Assembly (NCBI GenBank): GCA_000151295.1
Contig: GG745330.1
Coordinates: 1,748,960 to 1,812,959 of the forward strand
Origin: Allomyces macrogynus ATCC 38327
Lineage: Eukaryota > Blastocladiomycota > Blastocladiomycetes > Blastocladiales > Blastocladiaceae
Direction: 5' to 3'
Length of the DNA: 64,000 nt
How positions within the stretch are numbered: position 1 is the stretch's first letter; the number at the start of each line of letters is the position of its first letter. The notes below the pieces were generated by a model, which saw only the letters and a list, made by a program, of their open reading frames with translations, did not search any database and was not told the origin of the DNA. The translations under genes were made by a program, and so were the position numbers. Shown here in pieces: positions 1 to 11,057 of this stretch.

Positions 1-282
1 AGCGGCACGCCATAAACCAGGCGCAACGTTGCTCTCCCTCGCACCTTCGCCCTTGCATCGACCAGTCGCTACGCGCGGCCCACCACTTGCCGTTCGCCCC
101 GCACTTGCCGCACTCGACGGCGACGGACCGATCCTCCCCCGCCCGCTCGCGCCCCACACTCGACTCGACCGCCGGCCGGCCAGAGTCGCCTCCCCCACCA
201 ACCGCACCCTCAAGCACCAGCGTGTATCCAGTCACCTCGCGACGCGCCGTCCAAGCACCAAGGAGCCGATCAATTCGTTCAA

Positions 283-1208
<926 letters not shown>

Positions 1209-1303
1209 AGGGAAGAGTCGAGGGAAGGGAAATCAGTTTAAACAAACGTGCCATGGCCGAAAACCAAAACGAATTTTTTGTAGTTTAATGCGGTGCGCTC
1301 GCT

Positions 1304-1823
1304 TTACAGCGACGTGTCCATGTCAGCCGTCTCGTCGCCGTCGACGGGCGCGACGGGCGTCGGGCCCTGCCGATGACACGGCGCAATCATCTTGGACTTG
1401 AGATTGTACCGCACGCGCGCCATCGACTCGTGCTCGGCGAGCGCCATGAAGGCCGTCAGGTGCGTGTGTCCGACCATGGCCGCGAGCGTGTCGCGGTGCT
1501 GGTTGACGAGCCATTCACTACAAGGGAACCATCGTCAGTCGCACGGCATTTGGGTGGAGGTGGGACGCTACGCGACGTACTAGCGCGTCGTGTCAGCGTG
1601 GCCGGTGCCGACGTGCTTGGATTGCACTACACCGTAGAAACCGGAGTCAGTTGCGGTTCGGTTCGATGATGCGGACACGACGACAATGATGGGACGCACA
1701 GTGCTCGAGCTGGCTGTTGAGCGTGAAACGGTCCTAGTCACGGCGCGATGGGTCAGCGTCGGGCGGCGGCAATGCCGCAAGTCGTGCCGCGCGCACGTTG
1801 CGGGGGCGCGTGGAATGTACCAT
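1304..1823 (-). CDS. SF3B5: Splicing factor 3B subunit 5 (SF3b10/Ysf3)
   Basis: Reverse-strand exons 1821-1823, 1700-1733, 1581-1626 and 1304-1517 give 98 residues (human 86). The joined protein reads DRFTLNSQLEHLQ, then KHVGTGHADTTRYEW, then LVNQHRD, and ARVRYNLKSKM, all hallmarks of this tiny U2 snRNP SF3b subunit that helps hold the branch-site complex. The C-terminal tail is acidic and longer than in human. Exon 1 is modelled as only the ATG codon followed directly by a GTACAT donor; the other junctions are fixed by the conserved protein. The 5' exon is the least certain part. Confidence 0.88.
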
Positions 1824-2185
1824 GGTCGACGATCGTTGCGGGGGCGTTGGTCGAGCGGCGTGGTGGTGCCGATTTGTCGTTCAGGCAAAACCACAAGTCG
1901 GCCGATGCTGCCACAGGACAGTCTGCCGAACACCGCCGCTCCACCACGTACTCGACGACAAGCGACTTTTCCGCGTCTTCCAAGGCTCAGCACCTCCAGC
2001 AACAACAGCAACGGCACTTGCGCTCCGCGCATCGTCCATCCGCCTCGCTCCGCGGCTGTCATCGTCGTTGAGGCCGCCAACACGCACCCGGCCCTGCCAG
2101 CGCGGACACGCACGCAAACCCATCAACTTCGACCGACTTGATTCCACCCAGTCCCGACGGCGCTTCCACCAATTCCGCGGCCACC
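1824..2185. promoter_or_regulatory. Divergent intergenic region SF3B5 / STIMATE-like gene
   Basis: About 360 bases between two divergent start codons, presumably both promoters and 5' leaders. There is no obvious TATA box. A Kozak-like GCCACCATGG overlaps the downstream start at 2186. Confidence 0.5.
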
Positions 2186-3422
2186 ATGGATCGCCTCTTT
2201 GCGCGGGACCCGAGCGGCGCCGAGCCCGACGCGCCGCAATGCGAGCTGCTCGACGATTTCGCGATTGGCGTGCAGCTGCTCATGGGCTCGACGGCCCTGG
2301 CCTCGCTCCTCATCAAGCGGCACCGCGAGCACCCGCGGCGCGCGATCAAAGTCTGGTTGTGCGACGCGTCCAAGCAAGCGTTTGGCGCGTCGATGGTGCA
2401 TGCGCTCAACGTACTCGTCTCGCTGATTGCCGGCGCCAACCCGGAATCGCCATCGCAGAACCCCTGCGTCTTCTACTTTCTCAATGTCGGGATCGATACA
2501 ACGGTCGGCGTCTACGTGTTGTTCCTGTGGCTGCGCGCCGTGCACGCGACCGTGCGCTGGTGCGGCGTCAAGTCGGCCGACTTGCAGTCCGGGTATTACG
2601 GCGACCCGCCGCGGTTCGGCGCGTGGGTCAAGCAGACGATGCTGTTTAGTCTGTGCCTGTTCCTGATGAAGGTGTGCGTCGCCGTGACGATCGCGGTCGT
2701 GCCATTTCTCGAGACGATTGGCCGGATTGCGCTCGCTCCGTTCCCGGATACGCGGTCGGGTATGGTTTCCATTCTTCTCAGCATGGATCCCTCTCTTGTC
2801 CTCCGGCACTCATCTATCCGGCCCTGTAGAGGTGGTCTTTGTCATGCTCGTCTTCCCGCTGATCATGAACGTCGTGCAATTCTGGCTCGTTGACCACGTC
2901 ATCAAGCACCGCGGCCCAGCACCCGACGGCGTCGACGACGACCTTTTCCTCGACGGTCGTGCGTCCGAGGACTCGCTCTTCACCGACGCCGGGCTCTCTG
3001 ACGCGTCGCTCCTCACGAGTATCGACCCGCTCGCATCGCGGACCCCACCGACCTCGCCGCGGACCACCGTCGCGTCGCTGTTTGCCGGCCGCGGCGCCGC
3101 AAGCAAAAAATCGCGCACACGGCGGAACGGTAACTACGTGAGTCTGGACACGACGCCGTCGCTCGAGAGCGGGCGCGGGACCGGCGGCGGGTCCGGTGGT
3201 GGGTCGAATGTGGCGCTGTTGGGGTCTCGGTCGACGTCGCTGTTCACCGAGTCGGATGCGTTGGGGATCGGTCTGCCGCCATTACCGCCGTCGCCTGCAC
3301 AGAGTCCGGTCGCGCGCAGAGGGAGTGTGGGGGTCGCGTCGCCGTTACGCGCGGATGCAGCGGTGTTGCGTGACGATGCGGGCGGGCAGTATCGGCCAGG
3401 CGAGTCGCCGTCGTTGCTGTGA
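2186..3422 (+). CDS. STIMATE/TMEM110-family multispanning membrane protein
   Basis: Exons 2186-2759 and 2830-3422 give 388 residues. Seen: a CELLDDFAIGVQ-type opening followed by a hydrophobic segment, the family motifs KVWLCDASKQ and FYFLNVGIDTTVGVY, and further hydrophobic segments around 165-190 and 205-225. After that comes a long polar, Ser/Pro/Asp-rich cytosolic tail absent from the core family. Metazoan STIMATE sits at ER-plasma membrane junctions and promotes STIM1 calcium signalling, and fungal relatives are annotated as vacuolar or ER membrane proteins, so the family is clear and the exact role is inference. The second ATG (GCCACCATGG context) was chosen over an upstream TTG-started open frame. 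Confidence 0.82.
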
Positions 3423-3599
3423 TCGCGGGGCTCGTGCCTGAAACAAGCCCATTTGTGCAATCTGATTGAGCGGAGTGTGGGGTTGTCTCTCCACCCACTC
3501 CTCCATCCATAGAGAGGCCAAACAGCACAGAAAGCACAAACGAAGCTACGATACGAGACTAAATACAACTAACCACACGCCACTCCACCGCCCACTGGC

Positions 3600-3985
3600 T
3601 TAGCGACCCTTCATGAAGTTCTTGAGCTTGATGGCCTCGGTACGGCGGAACTTGAGGTACTTGGTCGACCGGCGCTGAACGCCGACAAATTCCTTTTGCG
3701 GGGCGCGGCCCACAGTCCACAGCCACTCGGGGTACTCGTCGTCGCGCAACGCAACCGGGTCCTGTCCTCCCTGCATGTAGTTGATGCCCTTGATGGGCGT
3801 GCCCTCGGGAATGATCGACGGCGTCGCCGCTAAGTGAAAATGAGCGGCGGAGATGAGCGCGATTGGTCGAAAGGGCGGGCCGAGGGGGACTGGCACGTAC
3901 GCCCGTTGTAGGCGCGTGCGCACACGGGGATCTGTGCGATGGTCCTGGCGCGCAGCGCGCGGGATGCTGCAGACAGGGCGAGCAT
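3600..3985 (-). CDS. MRPL54: Mitochondrial large-subunit ribosomal protein mL54
   Basis: Exons 3901-3985 and 3600-3829 (reverse strand) give 104 residues. The N-terminus is Ala/Arg-rich and lacks acids, as expected for a mitochondrial presequence. The body has the mL54 signature: IPEGTPIKGINYMQGG, DPVALRDDEYPEWLW, then a basic end KYLKFRRTEAIKLKNFMKGR. It is a structural protein of the mitoribosomal large subunit. The gene is head-to-head with a second mitoribosomal gene (uL24m), 397 bases apart. Confidence 0.9.
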
Positions 3986-4382
3986 GGTCGGTCGAGTCGG
4001 ACGATGGGTTGGCACGGCCGCGGGTCGGGGCTAACGTCGATCAGGTGGACAAGATGGCGCGAATGGACTGCAGCAAGTTCCAACTGACGAGAACTGGTCG
4101 AATCGCGTGGGGTTGCGTGCTGGGAACGACCGCAGGCAAGGCAGGAATCGAAAACCGGCTGTGGTGGAAGTGCGTGCGAGGCATGTGCGAGACACCCCGT
4201 GCTGTGATCAACCACAAGAGCGTGGGGCCACGAGACAAGCAGCCAACTCGAACCACGCTCACTTTGCTGCGACCGTGCCCAACCGCAACTCGCCAATTCG
4301 TAAGGCCACCGCACCCGCTGCAACCTGCCGCACTTGACGGCGGCCACCCGTTTGTACCCGCTGAGCCCGAATTTCGCCCATC
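3986..4382. promoter_or_regulatory. Bidirectional promoter region of two mitoribosomal genes
   Basis: 397 bases separate the divergent ATGs of mL54 and uL24m. No TATA box is evident. The arrangement suggests coordinated expression, which is inference. Confidence 0.45.
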
Positions 4383-5218
4383 ATGTCCAAGTTCCACAAG
4401 CTCGTGTCGCCGCCGGTCAACAAGATCAAGGGCATCAACATGATCCAGGCCAAGTTGCCCAAGGTCCAGTACAAGGACCGCGTCCCGGCCGCCAAGTGGA
4501 ACCTCTACAAGGGCGACGAGGTCATTGTCATTTCGGGCAAGGACAAGGGCCAAAAGGGCAAGATCATTGACATGGACCGCGACAAGATGCTTGTTTACGT
4601 CAAGGACTTGAAGACGGTGGGTGGCGTCGTTGGGCCGAGCGCGGAAGGACAGCTGCTCGGCGTGCTCGCGAGACCAGTCGACCAGCCGCTGATACTGCAC
4701 TCCCGTCCACGCGTTAGGTCAAGAAACATGTGCCCAAGACCCCGCAAACGCCCTCGGGTGGTCTTTTCCCAATGGAGACGGGTATCCACATGTCGAACGT
4801 TGCGCTGATCGACCCAAAGGACGGGTACGAATTGCCGCGTCCATCCCATTTCCGGATGGAATGGCTACTCACCACGCATCACGAATCCGTAGCATGCCGT
4901 GTCGCGTGCGGTGGGAAAAGGAAAAGGACCAGATGACGGGCCAGCTCGTGCGCCGCCGCATTTCCAAGCGGTCGGGCATCGACATTCCGAAACCCGTTTT
5001 CGACCCAGCGCCGCTCCTCGAAAAGCGCAAGAGTACGTTTACTTTTACCCACCGCTTTTGCACGGGTTCAACTGCTGACTTGTCGAATTTGCGTGTATTT
5101 AGAGGACAACCCGGTCGACACGCTCGCCGAAGCAGTCAAGGAGCAGACCTTCTTCCCGCTCCTCAACTCGCCGCCGGTCCCAGGAGACTTGCGGCTCAAG
5201 GGCCATGGCCTGTGGTAA
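4383..5218 (+). CDS. MRPL24: Mitochondrial large-subunit ribosomal protein uL24m
   Basis: Exons 4383-4616, 4718-4824, 4893-5032 and 5103-5218 give 198 residues. A KOW motif lies near residues 42-62 (GDEVIVISGKDKGQKGKI). It is followed by KKHVPKTPQTPSGG, IHMSNVALIDP, RVRW and RRISKRSG, the standard order of uL24m, which binds 23S-type rRNA at the start of large-subunit assembly. All three introns were placed by GT/AG ends and by restoring this order. It converges with Rpn7, whose stop is 225 bases downstream. Confidence 0.92.
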
Positions 5219-5443
5219 CACCGCCGCCAGTGTGCGTTCTTGTGTTGGCAAGGGGCTGTTTATTTTCTAGTCGTAGTGTAGATTTCTTTTTTTTGTGTTG
5301 GTCAGTTGGCATCCCTTTGCGGCACGCTTGCTCGCATGGCAGCAACGCACACAAGACGATGTATTCACAATCCGGTCGCACGACCACTGTGCATCGCGGG
5401 CCTTCTCCTCCAGTCCGCGCTCCCTCACCGCACCAACACTTCA

Positions 5444-6953
5444 TCAAATGTTGATGACGCGGCTCAGCTTCTGCACGCGGTTGAGCAGCACGTCGCCCGA
5501 CTTGATGACGGCCTGGTACTGTGCGTTCTTGGTGTCGGGCCGGTTTGTCTCGACGATGCCGCGCACCTTGTCGATCACGCAGTTGAGCCGACCATTGGCA
5601 ATGAACCGGTAGAGGTCGCGGTCGATAAACTCTTGCGTGACGCCAAACGCTGTGGCCATGTACTCGAGCGTCAACGACCGGTAGGACTCGAGCAGCTGCG
5701 CGTACCCGAGAATGCGCATTTCGCGCACGTAGTACCGGTAGTGCGCGTGCAGGTAGAAGTTGGTCTTGAGGAGCTGCTCCATGTGCGCTGTGGAAGTGGA
5801 CCGGCAATCGCGATCAGTTCAGGGATATCGGAGGTGGAGAGAGAAGAAACGCGCGCGCTTGCGTACCGAGCGACTGGAAAAACGCGTTGTATCGACACTC
5901 GTAGAGCGCCTTCATGTATTCTTCCAGATGCGGCACCTGGTGTACGACCTCGAGAATTTCGGGCGACTCGATGACCTGGATAGGCAAAAGCACGCGTCAG
6001 ATCTCCGTCATGTGCTTGCCTCTGTTCTCAAAAGACCGCGTAGGCGCACCTTCTTCTTGATCTCCGTCCGCGGCACGGCAATCGCGGCCATGATCACCGT
6101 GTAGGTGACATAGTCCTGCAGGTCCATGAGCTCGGTCGACGAGAACGTCGCGAGCGTTTCGAGGAACAGGTTCGCGGCGCCCTTGAAGTCGCGCTGCGTC
6201 ATCAAGAAGGTGGCCTCGTAGACCTTGCACCGGTTGCGGCGGTCCCAGTCGCCGCCCTCCTCAATGAGCCTGGGGAGCGAGAAAATCGAAGGATCAGTTG
6301 CGTCTAATTGAGCGGATCCGCGAGGGCAAGCGTGGAGCACATACGCCTTGGCCTTCTCGAGCTGATGCAAGATGAGCGTGCGGTCGTTGAAAAACAAGCC
6401 AATGCGGATCATGGCAAAGACAAGGTCGATCTTGGCGCCGGCCCCGACCACCTTTTCGAATGCGACGCGGAATGCCGAAATGGCCTTGTCCTAGTCGCCA
6501 CCATCGTCAGCGCGCATCCATCGGATCAAAACGTGCGAAGCATCACACCTTCTCGCCAATCTTAGCCAGGTACTCGGCCTTGGCAATCAAAGCGTCAGAA
6601 ATCTCCGTCTCGCCCGCGTTCTTCTCGGCATCGGCGAGCTTGGCATCGAGCGTCGCGAGCTCCTCCTGGTTGACGGTCTCGAGCTTGCTCAGCAGCGCCT
6701 GGTCGACAGAAACGTGGCACTCGTCGCACAGGTGCACGTAGAACGGCGCCATGTCTAATCATGTTGCACTCGGAGCGTGAGCGTGGTGTCGAAAACGCGT
6801 CGACTGCGATGAACACGCACGGTGCTGTTCAATCGTAGCAAGCAGCTCGGCCTGGACGGCGGCGCGCGACTCGGCGGGACCGGCCTGCAGCAGAAACTTT
6901 TTCTGCGCGAGGTAGAGGTCCGGGATTCGTGGGATGCCGCTGTCGATGGTCAT
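5444..6953 (-). CDS. RPN7: 26S proteasome regulatory subunit Rpn7 (PSMD6)
   Basis: Six reverse-strand exons: 6821-6953, 6549-6754, 6345-6490, 6050-6269, 5867-5975 and 5444-5787. They give 385 residues (human 389). Landmarks in order: [13 protein letters not shown], a short helical region with [16 protein letters not shown]...[40 protein letters not shown], the PCI-domain stretch [12 protein letters not shown] and [12 protein letters not shown], and [20 protein letters not shown]. Rpn7 is a non-ATPase lid subunit with TPR-like helices plus a PCI winged helix. Every junction conserves frame and family sequence. Confidence 0.95.
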
Positions 6954-7524
6954 GGTGCTCACGGAGATTGGTGGTTGGAGGGTGGTTTTGGCGGGTTGCA
7001 GTTGCAGCAAACGGCTTGACACTGGTCCAGATTGTGGTCGGCGCAGGGTTGGTCCTCTTGCTGTCAGTCCTCGGAGGGGTTCGCGTCCTGGTCGAGGATG
7101 AGCGTGGTTTGCAGCAAAATTGAACAATGTCGGGGTGATCAGCGACGCGACGCGGTCGACGAACCGGACTGGTGGAGCAAGATGGCCGTGGCAGGTTTGT
7201 TTGACACCAAGGAAAGCACCTGCACCACACAAACCGCAACCTCCTAGACACCAAATATTTCATCATCAACGGCCTCCACCAACGGCGCGCAGCTCGCACA
7301 AGCTACTTGCTGCAATCGCATCGTTGCGCTCCCTGTAACACATTGATTGCGCACCAACGCCGCTTCTCGGGCTCCATCGCGCCCTGCTGCTCAAAACCCA
7401 TTCCACCGACCCGCAACTGGATCAAGCGCTCCACCTTCGACGTCGACATCCGTTCTCGCCACGGCACCACGTTCGACACCTTCGCACCTGTCGAGATCGA
7501 TGGCACCGTGCTGATCCCGTCGTC
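6954..7524. promoter_or_regulatory. Divergent intergenic region Rpn7 / Imp1
   Basis: About 570 bases between divergent starts. Short open frames here have no recognisable protein; I read it as promoters and leaders. Confidence 0.45.
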
Positions 7525-8226
7525 ATGACCTTTGCCGCGCGTTTCCCGCGCGCGCACCAAATCGGGCACCATGCGCTCTTCTTTGTCAAGCTCGGCGCCT
7601 TTATCCACGTCTTCAACTCTTATGTGGCCGAGGTGACCATGTGCATGGGCCCGTCGATGCTGCCCACCTTCAATATGCTCGGCGACTTTGTCTTGATCGA
7701 CAAGATTTCGCCGCGGTTCGGACGCATCGAGCTTGGCGACGTGGTCGTGGCCACGAGCTTGAGCAATCCAGACCGCGTCGTGTGCAAGCGGATTACGGGC
7801 ATGGTGCGGTCGCGTTTGCTCGTTTCGTGCGAGATGTTTTGTGGTGGTGGCCATGCTGACCGTGGTTGCGCAAATAGCCTGGCGACGTGATCTGCGTCGA
7901 CCCGTCGCTCGACGCGACGTCGCGCGAGTACCTCAAGGTGCCAAGGGGCCACGTGTGGCTCTCGGGCGATAATTTCAGCAACTCGACTGATTCGCGCAAC
8001 TATGGGCCTGTGCCGCTCGCGCTCGTCAAGGGCAAGGTGCTTGCCAGGGTACGCTGACACGCCGCGTGTGCTCTGGTCTCGGCAAATGTATGCTGACACG
8101 ACGCTTGGTTCGTAGATTTGGCCCGACCCGAAACGCATCCTGAACGGGTTCGAGCAGGCTAAACTCGAGCGTGCCGCGGCGATCCACACTGCGTCGACGA
8201 CCACGGCGCTCGAATCGAGCGAGTAG
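7525..8226 (+). CDS. IMP1: Mitochondrial inner membrane protease subunit 1 (S26 signal peptidase)
   Basis: Exons 7525-7803, 7878-8048 and 8116-8226 give 186 residues. The catalytic Ser44 sits in GPSMLPT and Lys88 in [11 protein letters not shown], the 44-residue Ser-Lys spacing typical of Imp1. Box E follows as [20 protein letters not shown], and the NSTDSR form is the Imp1 rather than Imp2 type. A hydrophobic N-terminal segment (about 17-35) should anchor it in the inner membrane facing the intermembrane space, where it removes presequences such as that of Cox2. The end, after IWPDPKRI, is longer and more polar than in relatives. Confidence 0.93.
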
Positions 8227-9461
8227 CGAGCGGTCCGCCCCCCTGTACCATACCAACGTTACTGATAGTGTCTAGAAAACCGCCATTCTATCTTCCATTT
8301 CCGTTGACGTTCAAATGTGAGAAGAGTCGTGAGCCCGCATTGCTGCTGCGTTGCCCAACACCTTGGTCAATCGTCTGATACGCACGTTTTCCAATCGTGT
8401 TTACAACCCTCGACCCTCGGCTCATGAATCACGACCAGCTCCAGTCGGCACAAACGGATAAATATACAGCAGCGAACCGCGACGACAGGTATCCAATAAT
8501 TGTGTTCAGTGCATGTCATGCGACCGTTTGCCAAAGGAATCGTACGATTGTGACGAGCATCAAGGGTGTCCATGGGCTCAGCGAGCTCGAAAAGACCATA
8601 CCCGCTCAAACTCATGATACAGGGCTGCTTTCTCCACCCGGTCGTGCCAATGGTATCGCCTTGCGGGATCAGCTCCATAGATGCACGTTGATCACATCCT
8701 GCCAAGAGCATAGATGATAAACGAGGAGACCAGCATCGGCCCATACTTTGACTCATAAATCCACGGCGAGGCCCAAATTATTTCTTGGCGCCGGGCTCGG
8801 GGCTTGTGACAACTTCTCCAATTCTCCAGTGCATCCACGGAACGATGCATCTTACGGCCTGCTAAGTGTTGGGGTTCTCGAATGCCTGTCGTTTGGCAAT
8901 CGGTTGCTCCCTTTGGAAGTTGCCATTGAATGGTTGCACAAATGGCCGCCCCTTCCTGCACGCCGCAGCCCACGACGCCACCACCAGCGCGCTTTGGACA
9001 CGATCTGGACATATCCTTTCCATTCAATCCCAGCGCGAGGACAGGTGCGACTTGGGTGAGCAGCGCTGCGGTTGGCCGCCGTGGCCATAAAAGGTCCCCG
9101 ACCGCGCGCACTTCATTCTCTCCAACACATCACAAGGTTCACTTTCTCGACCTCTTCACGATCTAGTGCGTGCTCGTTCGCCCCCGCGTCATGGACGGCG
9201 TCCCCTCTACGCGCGAGAGCAGCGCGGCAGTGGCCGCGCTCCGCTGACGATGATGATGATAATGATTTGGGCGGTTACTGACGCCCGATCACGCCTGGTT
9301 CGCGCCATTGTGTCGAGTAGAGTGGACGACGCGCCAGGACACTCGCAGGACTTGTTCACAAGGTCCACGCTTTGCATTCGGCCGTCATTCTATTGTTGAT
9401 CTCGCTCCGGTTTGCCACGTTGCGCACCCCGCCCGCACACCCGCCCATCCCGCCCGCCACC
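8227..9461. other. Intergenic, no gene recognised
   Basis: About 1.2 kb, visibly poorer in G+C than its neighbours. Small open frames on both strands show no recognisable domain. A TATA-like CATAAAAGG near 9085 could serve the gene starting at 9462 if that gene has a long leader. Confidence 0.4.
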
Positions 9462-10157
9462 ATGTTCGCCCCGGCCACGATGCTCGCCACGCAGATGACT
9501 ATGTTTACGCACATGCTCGAGTCTCTGCGCCCTATCGAGCTCGCGTACAACATCCACGGCGAGCTGCACAACAAGGACGCGTGGAGCGACCGCGAGCAGC
9601 TCTTCCGCGCGCTGCAGTCCGACGAGAGCGGCGCCAAGTTCATCATGGTCGCGCACCCGGGCTTCCAGGATCTAGTGCGGGTCACGGCGGTGATGGGCAT
9701 TGCCGCGTCGTCGACGCTCGACGCCGTGCGTCATGCCGACATGTACACGCTGATCTACCGCATGCCGCACGCCCACACCGTGTTCGTCATTCAGCAGCGC
9801 GTGCTGGGCATGTCGAATCGTGAGATTGCGCACATGCTCGCGGTCGAGCTCGGCCTGCCGCTGACGGGCAACGACGGGCTGATGACCCCGCCGCCGTCGC
9901 CGAGTTGCGGTGGTGCTAGTGGTGGTGCCGATGGCGCTGTGCGCCTCGACACCGCCACGGACGAAGTGCTCCTGGATTTGGTCGAGCGCTATATCAACGC
10001 GCTGCTGCTCTTGCACACGGACCCGGTCGACCTCGAGGCGCTCGTGGACGCGTCGGCCGAGCTGTGCACGATTCAGGCGGCGATGTGCTGGAAGCGCTCG
10101 GTTGAGGCTGGGTGGGGCTCTCGCGACGCTCAGGCTCTCGTTTTCGCTCAGGCTTAA
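9462..10157 (+). CDS. Hypothetical protein, mostly helical
   Basis: A single open frame of 231 residues with an ATG in CCACC context. I do not recognise it. It is Met-rich at the start, then has amphipathic helical stretches (around 15-75), a segment NREIAHMLAVELGLP that could form a helix, a Gly/Ser/Pro-rich linker near residues 145-165, and a final Asp/Leu-rich helical part. There is no signal peptide and no membrane span. Third-position GC bias agrees with real genes nearby, supporting coding; the function is unknown. The frame stays open upstream of the ATG, so a start further 5' or an upstream exon cannot be excluded. Confidence 0.55.
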   Translation: MFAPATMLATQMTMFTHMLESLRPIELAYNIHGELHNKDAWSDREQLFRALQSDESGAKFIMVAHPGFQDLVRVTAVMGIAASSTLDAVRHADMYTLIYRMPHAHTVFVIQQRVLGMSNREIAHMLAVELGLPLTGNDGLMTPPPSPSCGGASGGADGAVRLDTATDEVLLDLVERYINALLLLHTDPVDLEALVDASAELCTIQAAMCWKRSVEAGWGSRDAQALVFAQA

Positions 10158-11057
10158 CTGAAGCCCAAGCTCTAGTTGATGCTCATCCCCTCGTTGACGC
10201 TGCGTTGGGCATGTTTCTGGGCGAGGAGGCAGATGCGCATTGAAGCACGGAGCGGGTAGGAGCAGGAGGGATGGAGTGGATGGAAATCAATTCCGGGGCG
10301 GTGTTGTTGATGTGAATCAAACCGGATTGTGGTCATTTGCGATGGAAGACGGCAGGGGATACGCGCACGATACGACGGGCATCAAACTATCAGCAGCGGC
10401 AATCATATCGACAAACGAATCATAACTGAAGGACATCTTTCGTGAATGACGGCTGGACAGGTTGATCTGGTGCTCTTGCACGACGGCTATGCATGCTGGT
10501 CTCGTCGAGAAATAGTTGTGCGTTGGCAAGCGCAAAAGCATTAGCGGTTGCGTGATTGTGTGATGCTCAGAAACTGGAAGTAGATTTGGGCGCTCGGCTA
10601 CTCTTCGCTGATGAAGCATGAAATTGTTCTTCTATCATTCCAATATAAACCTTCACGCATCCGCTCGCGCACCGTGAGGCGTTGGTTAGTGTTGCCCGGC
10701 GTTGCTCAGGTGGATGCTGGTGTTACTCAGGTTGGGCGGAAGGGCGCACGGACCAATTGCCGATGCGAATGCACAAATCCATAACCGTACTGTTTTCGGC
10801 TGTTGACGTCGTAGAATGCGTACATACTGTTCATTTTTGTGGCCTTGATGAAAATCTCGAAAAGCATGACGTGAGACTCTCTCCAACCTCCCAGTGCAAC
10901 GAGCTCAATAAAATTGCACCGAAGACGAGCTGCAAGATGGCGCCTGACCTGCGCGACCACTGACCATATCTCTGCTGCGTAGAATCATAATCCTTCATCA
11001 TTGCTATCACGCTGCACGCCGACGCACCGGCGACCAGCATCGAGCCGGCCGTGCTCA
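10158..11057. other. Intergenic, no gene recognised
   Basis: About 900 bases of mixed composition between the hypothetical gene and the 3' end of the PP5 gene. Only short unsupported open frames were seen. Confidence 0.4.

Noticed and set aside
1..282. Small open frames upstream of the Rac gene
   Set aside because: Low-complexity Pro/Arg/Ser translations in several frames; best read as promoter and 5' leader of Rac.
8367..8756. Opposing short frames in the 8.2-9.4 kb intergenic region
   Set aside because: No domain, no splice continuation and no codon bias like the neighbours.
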